From: Eutypa lata
Lineage: Eukaryota; Ascomycota; Sordariomycetes; Xylariales; Diatrypaceae
NCBI GenBank assembly: GCA_022661535.1
Contig: JAKULF010000008.1
Location: 682,001-746,000 of the forward strand
DNA: 64,000 nt
Reading direction: 5' to 3'
This document shows positions 38,454 through 50,903 of this stretch, piece after piece. The notes beneath the pieces are model-generated. The model was not told the DNA's origin, made no database searches, and saw only the letters and a list, made by a program, of their open reading frames with translations. Each line of letters begins with the position of its first letter. The stretch's first letter is position 1. Made by a program: the position numbers and the translations under genes.

Positions 38454-38582
38454 GACAACGCCGTCTTGCCTCACGAGCCCCTTCCTTATATCGTATCCTC
38501 CAAACTAGAATTGGTCCAATCATCTACACCTACTAGATTTGCATCCAATACCACACCACCATCCAAATTCTTTCAAAACGTA

Positions 38583-40329
38583 ATGGGGGGAAATCGTGAG
38601 AGCAAGAATGTTCGTACCGGCGACGATCAAGAAGAATGGTTCGTCGGCAGTATAGACCAAGGGACCACTTCGTCCCGGTTTTTCTTTTTTAACAGCCAAG
38701 CCGAGCCCATTGCTGGCCATCAGATCGAATTCGAGAACAAATATCCGGAATCAGGGTGTGTAGTGACGACTCCATGGACTTGAGCACATGGAGTGCGACT
38801 GCTAATACCTTGCGCAATACAGATGGCATGAACACGACCCCATGGATTTGTTCACTTCTGTCACGGAATGTATCGAAGTAGCAACGAAGAAATTTCTCGA
38901 ATTAGGCCATTCCAAGTCTCAAGTTAGGGCTATAGGCCTCACAAACCAACGTGAGACGATTCTCTGCTGGGACAAGAACACCGGCGAGGCACTGTGCAAT
39001 GCCGTTGTCTGGCCTGACACGCGCACCACGGAACTTGTTCGCGAATTGAAGGCTCACCCCAGCTCCAGCAATCTACGTGACATTTGCGGTTTGCCTCTTA
39101 GTACCTACCCGTCCAGCGTGAAGTTGGTATGGCTACTGCGCAACAACGAAGAAGTCAGAAGAGCATACGACGAATCCCGTCTAGCCTTCGGCACCGTAGA
39201 CAGCTGGCTAATCTACAAGCTAAATGGTGGCACGGCTAATAATGTCCACGTCACGGACACTTCTAACGCAAGCAGAACCATGTTCATGAATCTGCACACT
39301 TTGCAATACGATGATGATCTTCTTAACTTCTTTGGGCTCGATCGGTCCAAGGTCACCCTCCCTGAAATTGTGTCTTCCTCCTGCCCGACTAAGTACGGCA
39401 GCATATATGAGGGGCCCCTTTCGGGCATCAAAATCTCAGGTTGCTTGGGTGATCAATCTAGTGCATTAGTCGGGCAATGCGGATTCAATCCTGGGCAGGC
39501 TAAAAACACGTACGGCACAGGCTGCTTCTTACTGTACAATGTCGGCACAAATCCCGTCATCTCACAATATGGCTTGCTGGCAACCGTAGCATACCACCTC
39601 GGCAAGAACACGGCGCCCGTGTATGCGCTGGAAGGCAGTATCGCTGTCGCTGGCTCGGGCGTCAAGTTCCTCATGAACAATCTAGGCTTCGCCCGTGACT
39701 CGGAAAAGATCACTGACCTCGCAATGAGTGTTAAAGACAATGGTGGCGTTGTGTTTGTTACCGCCTTCAGTGGTCTGTTTGCCCCGTACTGGATTGACGA
39801 TGCTAAGGGAACTCTTTGTAAGTATCATGAATGCCAGAAACTTCTAGCGTCCGATGTGCTAACCTATTAACTAGTCGGTATTACACAACATACGCAAAGG
39901 GGACATATTGCGCGTGCAACTCTCGAAGCCACATGTTTCCAGACCCGAGCGATCCTAGAGGCAATGGAGAAGGACTCGGGACATAGGCTTGAAGCCCTAG
40001 CCGTCGATGGCGGCATGTCCAACTCTGACCTTACCATGCAAACGCAGGCCGACGTCAGTGGGGTCCAAGTGGAGCGGCCTGGCATGCGTGAGACGACTGC
40101 TCTTGGTGCGGCTATTGCCGCCGCTCTGGCCGTACCTAACTGCTGGTCTAGCATACAGGAAGTGACCGAAATCATGCGCCAGAAAGAGGGTCGCAGGGTT
40201 TTCACCCCGGAGAAAGATTCCAAGCAAGTCAGGCGCATGTATGACCACTGGGAACGTGCTGTAGAGATGAGCCGTGGCTGGGTGAAGACAGAGTTAGAAG
40301 ACGAGGCGGTTGAACTGAGCGAATGCTAG
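38583..40329 (+). CDS. Glycerol kinase
   Basis: Phosphorylates glycerol to glycerol-3-phosphate using ATP, the first step of glycerol use (yeast GUT1). 540 residues, close to the family's usual 500-550 plus a short N-terminal extension. Exons are 38583-38755, 38823-39817 and 39875-40329; introns are 67 and 57 nt with GT-AG ends. FGGY-kinase features are in order: GSIDQGTTSSRF (ATP phosphate loop), NQRETILCWDKNTGE, NAVVWPDTRT, GTVDSWLIYKLNGG, GCLGDQSSALVGQ, TYGTGCFLLYN, and near the C-terminus LAVDGGMSNSDLTMQTQAD. The start is the first in-frame ATG after a TAG at 38451. Expected cytosolic or mitochondrially associated; induction by glycerol cannot be read from the sequence. Confidence 0.97.
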
Positions 40330-43300
40330 GTTCCGCCTCAGCGAGGCCATAGTTGTCTATGGGCGAAAGTAATGATTGATTTAGCGAGCGAGCGAAATAA
40401 GCAAACAAGCCAGGTGTGTGTTTTTTGGGGGCAGGGAGGGTTTGCATAAAGCATCCATGGGTGGTGATGGCGCCCGGCGATATGGGGGGAAATGGGCGAA
40501 CGCCAACGGGCATGACAATAATTGCCACATTAGAGCCTGGTATGGTAGGCAGGCGAAGCTATAATGGAAATAATTAATCCGAGACCTCTCGTTGTATAGT
40601 TAAAAGAGCACCTCTGTATTAGTACAAGATATGAGATACGTTTTCATCTATCGGCGCCGTTGCTGTTGATCTCGACTTTGAAACCGTGATTGTTCTGTCT
40701 GGGGTGTCTGTCTTTTTGAGTAGGTAGTAGGACAATAGATAGTGTTAAGAAAGCCCCTGGCCTTACCAGAAAGTAGCCCCCGAAATTATACTTCATTGCT
40801 GTAACGGTTAAGTAAGGGTTCACTGGAAAGGTTTCTCAATGATTTTAACAAATACGATATAGTTAATGATGGATTGAGTAACAGCCGAAGCCTAGTGATA
40901 TATGGGCAATAGTATATAGTGCTAGCATGTCTTGTGAATTACCCTCGGGCCCCTATTCATATACAGTAAAAAGGGGTAATCTCTGCACATTGTTTTATTC
41001 TAGGACATCTCGACTGTAGTTTATACCTATGGACCGATTAGAAGGCATGCCGTGGTTGCTTTGCTGTCAACTAGTTTGATGTAACACTTAACATAGCTGC
41101 GTTTACAAGGAGGGTGAACAAGCCAGCTAGTATTTCAACCCCACTACAATCACCGCACATTGCGGTAGTTTCCTCCATGATTATATAACTGTGTATGTAT
41201 TGGCATGGCAGTTGGTTCTGTAGCTGGATAGTTCAGGCCGTAATGGGGCCCAGAGGACGTCACATGTTTTGGCAACGACCCCCCTCCCCCTTTCTCCCAC
41301 CCAATTATGTAGGTAAGCGGTATCACCTTCGTTCATATAGTGACAATGACGTTATAGTAGCCTTCACTTCATGCCTTACCTTACATAAGAAAAGTATCAT
41401 TAAGCGAACGTTGTTGGCGCTGGGAAAAGCTTGACTAGGGACGGTAGCTAGGCGCCTAGGCTAAGAACCGCACGCCGAACCTCTATTACATAACTAGAGA
41501 TTCTATACCGCGATGTTGGCAAGCCAATCCCTAGGAGTCGGCCCTTCTGAAAGAATCATCAAAGAGTAGTAGCAACTAGATCTTACCTAGGAAAATGAGT
41601 CGCTCTAACCTCTAACCGGGCGGACCACGCCGGCCAACAAGGAAGCTGGGAGAGTTGAAGTAGACGACGAAAGAATAGGAAGAAGAAGAAACATTCAAGC
41701 CTGGCAGAAAGAGAAGGAGGTGGAAACGCAAACATAATATATCGAGATGTTTGATTCACCTAGACGGTAGTAAACTAAGTAATCATTATTGCTGAACCCC
41801 TGACAGTTTGAAACACCTGATCTATCTACATGCCTAAGCTCAAGTAATTGGTTTTGTTCTGATAGCTGTATCTCTGTCTGTCAAGGTTAATGCTGTAGCT
41901 AAACCTAAAATTGTGCTGGACACTCTGATTCACATCATGGAATTTTTTTATTTTAAATGTTGGTCTTGGAACTGAGAGAGGCTAAAAGCCGTGTGCCTAA
42001 GTGCGAGAGATTGGGGTATCTATATGACATCATGAAGTATAACGGCCCGCAAGGGGTGGGTATCGAGGTCTATAGTGTATATACTTAGACGCAAACCTAC
42101 GGATTTCGGCCGAACATGACTAGTTAAATTCCCCTCTTAGCGTAAATTCCATTTCAGCGCGTACAGGCAAAGCTGTTAGGCTGTGTGATAAGGACGAAAA
42201 TTTCATGGTCTTGTATAGGTAGGTAGGTAGGTAGGTAGCTAAACTGCTCGCAAATAAGACGGAGGTGAGTGTCTAGGAAGGCCCCGAACTACCCTGGTTG
42301 GCAGGACTTGAAATGGATCTGCTGCTGTTCTTATGCGGCGAATCCTTCACATGCACGTGAAGACTGCCCTTGCTGACATTGTCTTCTAGCAATACCCTTT
42401 GAAGATTGCCGTTTCTGCAGGTATTTACTTTCGCAAATAACCACACTACTATACTGCTGCTATATGAGGGGGTTACTATCGATGTCTGCGAAGTGTTCGT
42501 CACCTAACTACCGCCTGGCATAACTTCCCATGTTACATACGGAGCAGATATATTGAATGGTACTACATAGGTAGAAGTAATGCGTACAACCCTACTTGAA
42601 AACCCAATAAGTTCTCGGCAGTTATTAGCAGCTAGGTGGAGAGAATAACACCTACATATGAACCCGTCGAGTGTTTAAGCAGGACACTCCCGCACTAGTT
42701 AGCCCCTTTACTTTTACTCTCCCCTTCCCTGGGCATTACTCCAGGTGGACCTACGAACTCTAAAACCACTCTTCATATACAAGCATAAAGCACACAGGGA
42801 GAAGACAGCAGTATGCTTGCACTCACGAGAAGGAATCGCAGTTTTGTAAAACCCAAGTTAATTGTAGTATCTGCAAAGGAGTGGACAGAACCTAATCTAT
42901 GTATGTATATTTGCACAGTATGTGCAATGTTACTACTAGGTAACTAGCAAGAAAGTGAATACGCGAACCCCCTCAAAACACTATTAATCCCCAAATACAA
43001 AAAGCCCCATCGTGATCGCTATTGCGCACACTGATAAAAGCGTAGAATAGAAAGTTAAAAAGTTCATGGAGCGCCTCCTCACCGAGGCACATCCATCGCG
43101 TTACCCTGAGGAACGTCTTAAGAAAAGGAGTGAATGATATACCAGCGTACGTATTTCTAGTGAAACCCAGAAAACCCTTGTGGATATATCGAACCGACGT
43201 TGTCCCATAGCACCCGTCCCCATCGTTCTCGTCTCTCATGCGTGAGAGTAAACTCTTGTCTTCATTGTCGTTTTCGTCGTTGTGTCAATCGGTTGTAGAA

Positions 43301-43400
43301 GGAAGCCATCTCGACTCGAAACTAGAGCCCTTCAACGGCCGGCTCCTAAAAATGAAATAACCTGTCGACGAAATCGGACCTTCTCGCCTTGCTTGCGCGA
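40330..43400. other. Spacer, 3.1 kb
   Basis: Convergent 3' flanks of glycerol kinase (+) and the NRAMP gene (-). A GTAG microsatellite lies at 42213-42238. I see only short frames and no RNA gene. Confidence 0.6.
42213..42238. repeat. (GTAG)n microsatellite
   Basis: About six GTAG/TAGG units. Simple repeat. Confidence 0.9.
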
Positions 43401-45601
43401 CTATTCCCCCTCAACGCCCAGCAGCACCAAGTTGGCCACGTTCATGACGACGATGAGCAGCCAGATGATGATACCGAAAATAGTGGTGACCCAATTGTTC
43501 GCCATGCACACGGAAGGCCCCGCACCGTTAAGCCTCTGTTGCGGGTTCCCCTCTCCCTCACCCTCTTCGGCATTGGCGTTGTCACCGCCATCCTCATCGA
43601 CGATGTGCGAGGTCCTACCCTCGACGACGTAGCGCGCCGCGCCCGGCTGGACGCGCATGTGGCGCTTGGTGCAGGTGAAGTAGATGAGGGGGGCGCTGAC
43701 GAAAGGCAGCACGACGCTGAGGGCGACCTGGGAGCCGTTGAGGGCGGCGTTGAGCTTCTCGCGGCCGGCGGCGCCCGCGATGATGATGCTGGGCGTGATG
43801 CTGATGGAGCGGGTGACGAGGCGGCGCAGCCACGGCTTCATGCGCCAGCGCAGCGCGCCCTCGCACACCATCTGGCCCGAGATGGTGCAGACGATGCCGG
43901 CCGAGATGCCCGAGAACAGCAGCGCCAGCGCGAAGATGGTACCCGCGGCCGGGCTGATGCTCGACGACAGGAGCGCGTGGATCCCGAAGATGTCGGCGTC
44001 CAGCGCGTCCGCGTTGCCGTACAGCGACGCCCCCGCCACGATCAGGATCGCGCTGTTGACGAAGAGCGCGAACGTGAAGAGCGAGAGCGCCGTCTCCGCG
44101 TACGAGTACTTGAGCGAGTGCTTGATGGCCGACAGGCTGGGCACGTAGTACGTCTTGATGCCGGACTTGTCCTCGTGCAGGCTGCTGGCCGCGGATGGCT
44201 GGCCCTCCGAGGGCGGCATGAGACCGCGCGTCTCGTCGTAGTCGCGCAGACGGCTCTGGACGATCCCCGACCCCAGGTACAGCGAGTGCGGCATGACGGT
44301 GGCGCCGAGGATGCCGCACGACTGCAGCAGGCCCTGGGACTCGATCACGGCGTTGTTGGGCAGGTAGCCCTTGAAGACCTCGCCCGGCGTCGTGTCCTGG
44401 ATCAGCGCCAGCTGCAGGCAGAAGCAGACCACGACGGCTAGCACGAGCAGCATCACGAAGAACTCGAAGAACCGCAGCCCGCGCATCGTCCCCTGCGGCC
44501 GGTAGAAGATCAGGATGATCATCACGTCCAGGATCGAGAGCGCGCAGCCCGCCACTAGCGGCAGCTGCGGGATCAGGAGGTTCAGCGCGATGGCCGTGCC
44601 GATGACCTAAGGGGTAGTTCGTTCAGCCACATCGTACTACACACACACATACAGACCTACAAATACTGATTGTTTCCCTCGGCCCTAGAGAAAGGGGGGG
44701 GGCGAGCTTAAAAAAACTTACCTCAGCGATATCGGTGGCGATAATGGCTGCCTCGGCCATGAAGTACAAGAAATAGTTGAGCCATCTCGGGAGGAATGCA
44801 CGGCACGCCTCAGCGAGGTTGAGACCGGTCACGGTGCCGAGCTTGATGGACAAGCTCTGGAGAAAGATAGCGATCAAGTTGCTCAGGAGAATGACAAACA
44901 GAAGACGGAAACGGTACGAAGCGCCGGCCACGATATCGGTGGCATAATTGCCCGGATCAACTTTTTTTTTGATGACGTTTTATTAGCTTAATGCGCCGAA
45001 TGTAGACAACGAACACACACAAGTCACCGCGGAGTAAGTCACCTCACGATCGGCACAGCACAAATGCAAAAAAACCGAGTGAGTGAGTGAGGGAGTGAAG
45101 TGAGAAGATTATGGGAAGGTGGGGGTTGGCTAGGCTAAGCTTACTATACGCGACGGAGACGAGGAACCCGGGACCCACGAACTTGCCGAAGGTGACAATG
45201 ATATACCTGACCTTCTCGAGACGAGTCTGCGCGTTATCAAAGCTGCTCCCGGAGAACGAGGGAGGACGGCCCGCGGGCGGCTGACCAACACCGCGACGCC
45301 CATTGGCCGGCTCCTCCACCTCCTCTCCCTCCCCCCTCTCCTCCTCCACCTCCACCGGCGTCTTCCTATCGCCGGCGGGAGCGACGAGCGGATCCTCGTC
45401 GCGCGTGATCGAACATGCCTCTATCTCGGCTTGACCGGTGTCGCCCAGACTCCTGGCGTCGCGGTCTCGCTGCTCTCTGTCGTTCGCGATGCCGTTTAGA
45501 TCCTGGTTGGTGACCAGGTCGTTCGACATCTCGTTGGGGCTCTGGTTGTACCCGTCGCCCTCGCCCTCGTAGGGCTCGTCCGTCCTCGACGTCTTATTCA
45601 T
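43401..45601 (-). CDS. NRAMP-family divalent metal transporter
   Basis: Multi-pass membrane transporter for Mn2+/Fe2+ (yeast Smf1/Smf2 family), proton-coupled, expected in plasma, vesicle or vacuole membrane. 633 residues from exons 45601-45145, 44960-44722 and 44606-43401; introns are 184 nt (phase 1, acceptor after a run of A) and 115 nt (phase 0). A 120-residue hydrophilic, acidic N-terminal tail precedes TM1. The TM1 metal motif DPGN is created exactly at the first splice junction (residues 154-157, FVGPGFLVSVAYIDPGN). The TM6 motif MPH is at about 337-339 (ILGATVMPHSLYLGSG). Ten to eleven hydrophobic segments follow in order. A cytoplasmic loop near the C-terminus is Glu/Asp/Asn-rich. 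No key residue is missing. Confidence 0.96.
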
Positions 45602-47201
45602 AACGGCGGCGGCGACGAATCAAGCGAAATGTAAAACAAACAAGTAATCAGCCAACCTTCGGCCGGGAGGGCCCGTCCTCTACTACTGCTACTACTACTA
45701 CTACTACTCCAGTAGCGGTAAGGCTAGAACCTGACCTGGCCAGAACAACGATCGATGGTCGTTCGATGTTGTTTTGCGTTCCTTGTCTTAGTTTGGTAGT
45801 TTGTGGATTTAGTTTAGATGTCTGTGCATTGAAATTTCCCTACAAGAAAGGAAGAGAGGGAAAAAAAGGACACAAAGAAGGGGGAAGGGAGCGGAACGGC
45901 AAATATGTATAGCGTCAATTATTATACCAGATCCCTCTCCAGTCATACATAGGTAAGTACTTCTACTCCTGAATATGAAGTTACTTCGAATTGTTTAAAT
46001 CAAGGATCTAGGTAGTTAAAACCGACCCTGATGTCCGTTTTTAGAGGGGGCCAAACGAAACAGGAAAAACTGATTCGTCAATGATAATGATAACTAAAAC
46101 GAAATGGCATTCATCCGATGGCGGGATACGACTTTAGGGGTCCACTGTACCCCGGGATTTCAAGTAACCATGGGTAAAGCTAAAAGGGCAGATCCAAGAA
46201 CGTTCGAACGCTTCGATCCCTTGGCGCCTGGCTGCCCTACCTACATAGGTACCTATTATATCAGCGCCGGAATAGTACGGATTCGTCCCGAATGGCGGCT
46301 TCAACTCGGCATTCCACTCCCGAGGGACTTACATGTGCATGACGCTCTTCTTGCTTGACCGGCCTTTTACTCCGGTCTTGTGAACATGTACTTACTTCTC
46401 AAGTGGTAGGATAACTTTAGCGTTGGCATTCTCTTTTACTTCTACTGTATACAATACTATAGTCTAGAGCTCTAGAATGTCGTTACCTAAACTAGTTACA
46501 TATCTATCTTCTTCACATGATGAGAGAAATATTAGGTAATGAAAGATTATTAGGTGACTTGGCATACTTGGCTAGCATGCAACTCGTACTTGTCCGACCA
46601 AAATTTCTTCTAGGGGATTTTTTTTTAACGTACTTAGGTAGGTATGTACTTGGACCGGTGGAGTGGAACTTGGCCGTCCCGAGCGGATGTATGTAGCTTC
46701 GCCCGGGAATGCCCGCATGAGGAAGAGGTTTCTTGTTATCAATGTATTTGGAGAGGGAAACAAGCCCAAAAAAATAACATCTGGAATGTCGGGTGCGCAT
46801 GAAGGACCTGAATGACACCGGAACATGGACACTGCACGGAAGACTTTTGTGGTATTTGGTGCAACGAGAACCTCGTTGCATATATGCAAATGATGAACGT
46901 GACATGCCTTTTTCTTCTCTAGAGTCTGCACTGACTCAGCCCATGGTACATAGCTGGCGTCGTCAGCTTTCCCCACCACCAAGAATCGATCACCCTTCTC
47001 AAGTCTTTCTTGGAAGCACCTATGCAACATTGTGATCACACCCTTGAAAAACTGCTGCAGCCGGAACACTATCCTGCATTTATCTCACCGAGGTTCTCAT
47101 CTACTCTATGATCATGAAATTGATACTCTTTTGAATATGATGCAAGAACTGCCCCCCCCACCACTCTCCTTCGCTGCTCCGAACCATGACCGACTGGGCT
47201 C
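45602..47201. other. Spacer, 1.6 kb
   Basis: NRAMP upstream region and OPI3 3' flank. An ACT/CTA trinucleotide run lies at 45681-45709. Open frames here (for example 47030-46572 on the minus strand) have no recognisable features. Confidence 0.6.
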
Positions 47202-48159
47202 TTACCGTGCCTTCTTGCCCTCTCCCTTGGCCGCAGCAGTAGCAGCACGCTCCCTCTCCCTCTTGGCGTAGATGCCGGCGGTGAACGGGTTCTCGTAGCT
47301 GAGCGCGACCTGGTAGACGAGGAAGACCCAGGCGGTCAGCAGGAGGCCGGCGGGCTTGCCGTACAGCAGGGCGCTGCCGAGGAAGCTGCACGTCGAGCCG
47401 TAGTACATGGGGGCGTCGGTGACGTTGAACGGGAACCCGGTCACCATGTGGTCCATGAGGATGCCGAAGTAGTCGCCCAGGAACGTGCCGGTGATGCCGA
47501 GCGCCCACGTCGACGACACCACCAGCACGTTGCCGCTGGCCAGCAGCCCGTACGCGAGCCACTTCACCGCGGGCTGGTCGAGGACCGGGTACGACGGCTG
47601 CTGGCGGAGCGCTCGCTCGTACAGGAAGTCGCGCACGAGGCCCAGCGAGAAGATCGTCGCGGCTAGGGCGTAGCAGGCCGTCTGCGAGCGGCCGCCGAAG
47701 AGCTTGGTGAGGAGCTTATTGTGGTATTCTTTAAGTACGAAGGTTTGTTGTTAGCAATTTGTTCTTCACATTTGGTAACTCTCTCTATTGTAGGGGCTTT
47801 TCCCCCTTATTTTGCTTCTTTTTTTTTTCCTGTACAGAAGGAAACAGCTAGGTAGGAGGACGAAGAACGCACCTTGCCGCGCTACAATGCTACACATCAC
47901 GTCCCGTTAGCTTTGAAGTTCCAATGGGGTTTACTACAATACAAACATGGCCTAGGCCGGGGACAGATATCCAGGAAGAGGGACATGAACTCACTTCCAG
48001 AACAACGGATTGAAAGCTATCGAAACGGCCGAGACTGTATTCCAGGTTAGTACTATGCCGGTGCAGTCGTCATTTTCGAAAATGCGCGCTAGACGTACGC
48101 AATAAGCTCGTCTGGTCCAGATCGACCAGCTTGGAAAGCGTTATGTCCAATGGTGCCAT
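47202..48159 (-). CDS. opi3: Phosphatidyl-N-methylethanolamine N-methyltransferase (phospholipid methyltransferase)
   Basis: ER membrane enzyme that adds the last two methyl groups from S-adenosylmethionine to make phosphatidylcholine (yeast OPI3, about 206 residues; here 214). Four exons: 48159-48099, 48034-47995, 47889-47873 (17 nt) and 47728-47202; introns are 64, 105 and 144 nt. Spliced, the junctions read SIAFNPLFWNIVARQEYHNK, matching the family's FNPxxWNIVAR-EYHN segment, which supports the tiny third exon. Hydrophobic segments include ATIFSLGLV, WLAYGLLASGNVLVVSS and LLLTAWVFLVYQVAL; TGTFLGDYFGILMDHMVTGF and YENPFTAGIYAKRER are typical of the family. Ends in a Lys-rich tail. Transcribed in the same direction as NRAMP and RXT2 but with large gaps. 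Confidence 0.95.
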
Positions 48160-49058
48160 GATGATTAGGAAGTTCTCTTATTAAACGTAGAATGGAATTT
48201 GCCTTCTCTTGGGAGTTGAAGTTATCGAGTCGACCCTTCTAAATGAGTTAGTTATGTAGTCCAGTCCTAACTATGTAGCTAGATCTTCCGTTCGAAAATC
48301 CTCTTAACTAACTAGAAGACACATACACATACACATACACATACAGACATGTGACAAAGTGGGAAGTAATCGAAGATAACCGAAATTGGCTCAAAATCAG
48401 AACGGGGCTCCTCGTTTAAAGCTAGAGGTAAAGGTGGCAGTAAGTGATGCTTGCGCCCTGGGGGTTTTAGCTATTCTTCGGTTAAGTTTAGGTAACTATT
48501 GTTGAGATAATTGGTTCCCCCCTCGCCCCAAGCTCACCTGGCCGCAAGCATATTGTTGCAGACGTCATTCCCGTAAAGGTGCACATTAACCCCACGTTTT
48601 TGGTTGTTGTCGTTTGTCGGGTATTTGCCGATCCCCCGATTTATTGACTATCACATGATTTTGTCTTTTTGTTGTATCACCTGATAGGATACCTACATAC
48701 ATAGGCGTACTGTCTGACTGATGCTCTCCCTAATAATCAATGAGCCTATCGCAATCAGACTTATAATAATCCCCGGTGTAGGTAGAGATTCATATTGGGA
48801 AATCAGAAACGTCACCCAATCAGAACCCTTCCTCATATGGGGTTTCAGAGTGAGAGCGAGGTCACACAAAGTAATATCTATACCTAGCATCAAAATCCCG
48901 CCCGGATTATTGTTATAAAAACAAATGCTGCTTGCTTTGCTCATTGAATAATTCATGAAACTTGGGGTTGCCCGACAATGGGCCACCCCGGGTATCTGAT
49001 AAAACCAGATTCTAGCAACATTCCCATAAAATCGTACTCATGCGCCGCCGCCCTGTTG
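48160..49058. other. Spacer, 0.9 kb
   Basis: OPI3 upstream region and RXT2-like 3' flank. An ACACAT repeat lies at 48320-48345. No gene seen. Confidence 0.6.
48320..48345. repeat. (ACACAT)n short tandem repeat
   Basis: Four ACACAT units about 170 bases upstream of the OPI3 ATG. Confidence 0.85.
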
Positions 49059-50693
49059 TTACCTGCGTGTCCTTGTCTTCTTGGCTGGCTGTGTGGTATC
49101 TTCTTCTTCCTCGTCCTGGCCCTTCTTAAGGTCCTCTTCAAGGCCCCATTCCTCCTTGTCGTACCAATCCTCGCCGTCCGACATATCGCGATTTGGTCCT
49201 ACGTGCGCTTCGTACTTAGACCATTGCAGCACGGTCTTCCGCAACCTATCCGCCCTGAGAAGTCCCTCGTATAATCGCTTTGCTCCCCTACATACTTCTT
49301 CCTGCTTTTGCACGTAGAGTTGTAAGAGCCGTCGTATGTCTTCAGCTTCTTCAGCCGGGAGACCTAAGTCTCGGTCCGGGTGAGCTGAACGTGGGGCTAA
49401 GAATAGTGGATGGATTGTAAGATCCTCTGTAGGATCTGGGCTCATAGACCCATGCCGGCTGCCCTGACTATCTGCCTCTCGTTGTGGCTGGTCCTTTTTG
49501 TGTCTAGTACCTGCCCCGACACCGTTTGCTATATGATTATCTATAGGCTTTGTCCTTTCTGTTCTCCCATTATCGCCGTGAGGCTTCTCTTGTGTATTTG
49601 TAATTGGGTTTTCTTTGCTTAGGTTGTCGGATACCTCGCTGGATTCGCCCTTGTTCGCCTCCGGTTTTGATTCCGCGTCTATATCGTTGTCGCCTTCGAA
49701 GGGTTCAGCATCAACCATGGATATATCAGCACCAGCCTCAGCTACAGGATCTTTCGCGCCGTTTGTAGTCACGTCCCCGTTAGTCGCAACTTTGCCATTT
49801 GTACTGCCCTCCCCTTGTGGATTCTCTAGCGCAAGCACACTGGCATCTGATCTTGTAGAGCCTTTATCCTGGTGCATGCGCTCGAGATAGTCATCGCGAT
49901 ATAAGTCAAGGTCGTTAGGTCCAAGCATCATCTCGCAAGGTATCCATGTGTGGTCACCCATCAGTCTCGTCTGCAAATGCTTGATCTTCCAAAGCGCTTT
50001 GTTTTCTTTTTGCATGACGTTGCGCCCTTGCTCGGCCAGCTCTACCAAAGTCTTAGTGGTGTAGGGTCTTGAGAGGGTAGGATGGGAGGGAAGGTCGGTG
50101 ACGGCGATAAGAGGGGAAAGAATATCTGTAAGGTGGTCTGTTAGTAATCCCTATATCTTTGTTGGGAAGGAGATGCTACGAACTCTGGAGGCGCACGTTG
50201 GCGTAAGGGTTGAACTCGGCTGAAGCTTTTAGTGCCTTTTGAATTTGTTCCTCATTATCATCATCGCTTTCGAATTCGTAACCTTCGTCATCTAGGAGGG
50301 GAGGGTTTCGGCTAATGATAGCACGTTGGTGGCCGGCATGGCTGATGATCTATATGGTTGTTAGATGCTACGCGGTGCTTTACGCCAGTGCGCGCGGCGT
50401 ATGGGGAATGTTGGGGTGGTAAACTTGCCTCTCTGTAACTTTCGGGCCCGGATGGTGGTGCCAATTGTCCCTGGCGGGTAAATCTTGATCTCTTCTTTAG
50501 TTTCTGGCCGCGATTACCACGAGTTTGGACCTCAGAGTCAGAATCGGATTCTGTGAAAGTTGAGTGTTAGGAAGCTAAGGCTAGAATGTTCACGAGTTGT
50601 CTCCTAAGGCTCACCATATGCTTTTCTTTTCCTCGCCTTCTTCATTGCTACAATGGTCTCCGAATAGCGCACGTGTTGCAGGTGGGACGTCAT
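49059..50693 (-). CDS. RXT2-like subunit of the Rpd3L/Sin3 histone deacetylase complex
   Basis: Nuclear protein of 477 residues. Exons are 50693-50615, 50550-50429, 50349-50184 and 50125-49059; introns are 64, 79 and 58 nt. The second intron has a GC donor (AG|GCAAGT) and AG acceptor, phase 0. The RXT2 N-terminal domain spans about residues 80-165: DDEGYEFESDDDNEEQ, EFNPYANVRLQ|NILSPL, DLPSHPTLSRPYTTKTL, and MQKENKALWKIKHLQTRLMG, then GDHTWIPCEMM. Family knowledge: RXT2 is a subunit of the large Rpd3 deacetylase complex in yeast. The middle is disordered and rich in Asn/Gly/Glu; a C-terminal helical segment (EAEDIRRLLQLYVQKQEEVC) precedes an acidic tract and a basic tail. Divergently placed from TRAPPC11 across 1.2 kb. 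Confidence 0.88.
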
Positions 50694-50903
50694 GATAGTG
50701 GTCTAATCCTGGATTGTACTACAATGAAGGTTCGTAGGGAGTTGTGATGGGGCAAAAAGGGCCAGAGTCGAGTCAATCTGAAAACCAACTCGCTCAGCAG
50801 CTTTTTCTCCGGTGCACTATAGTAACAGGAGATGCTGTGGTTTCGTAGTGTTTTCCGCCTTGCTTAGGGCCGAAGATAATAACGGGTTTCGCGACGACGT
50901 CTC

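Larger units (their letters stand above)
34911..38582. other. Spacer, 3.7 kb
   Basis: Between the acidic protein and glycerol kinase. Contains CTAC and GTCT microsatellites (listed) and, from about 38090, a pyrimidine-rich leader of glycerol kinase. No other gene or RNA seen. Confidence 0.55.

Noticed and set aside
43389..44441. 350-codon plus-strand ORF
   Set aside because: It lies antisense to the GC-rich NRAMP exon 3, is dominated by Arg/Ala/Asp/Gly, and has no domain; it mirrors the real codon bias.
46572..47030. 152-codon minus-strand ORF downstream of OPI3
   Set aside because: No domain, no good start context, and a run of this length is expected a few times by chance in 64 kb of six-frame sequence.
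48348..48357. CATGTGACAA upstream of OPI3 as an inositol/choline response element
   Set aside because: Only a partial match to the yeast motif, and that circuit is not established in filamentous ascomycetes.
49059..49075. Further intron at the end of the RXT2-like gene (AG|GTAACA at the stop)
   Set aside because: Unlike the Zn2Cys6 and SRR1 cases, no good branch site and acceptor follow, and the downstream sequence is not coding-like.
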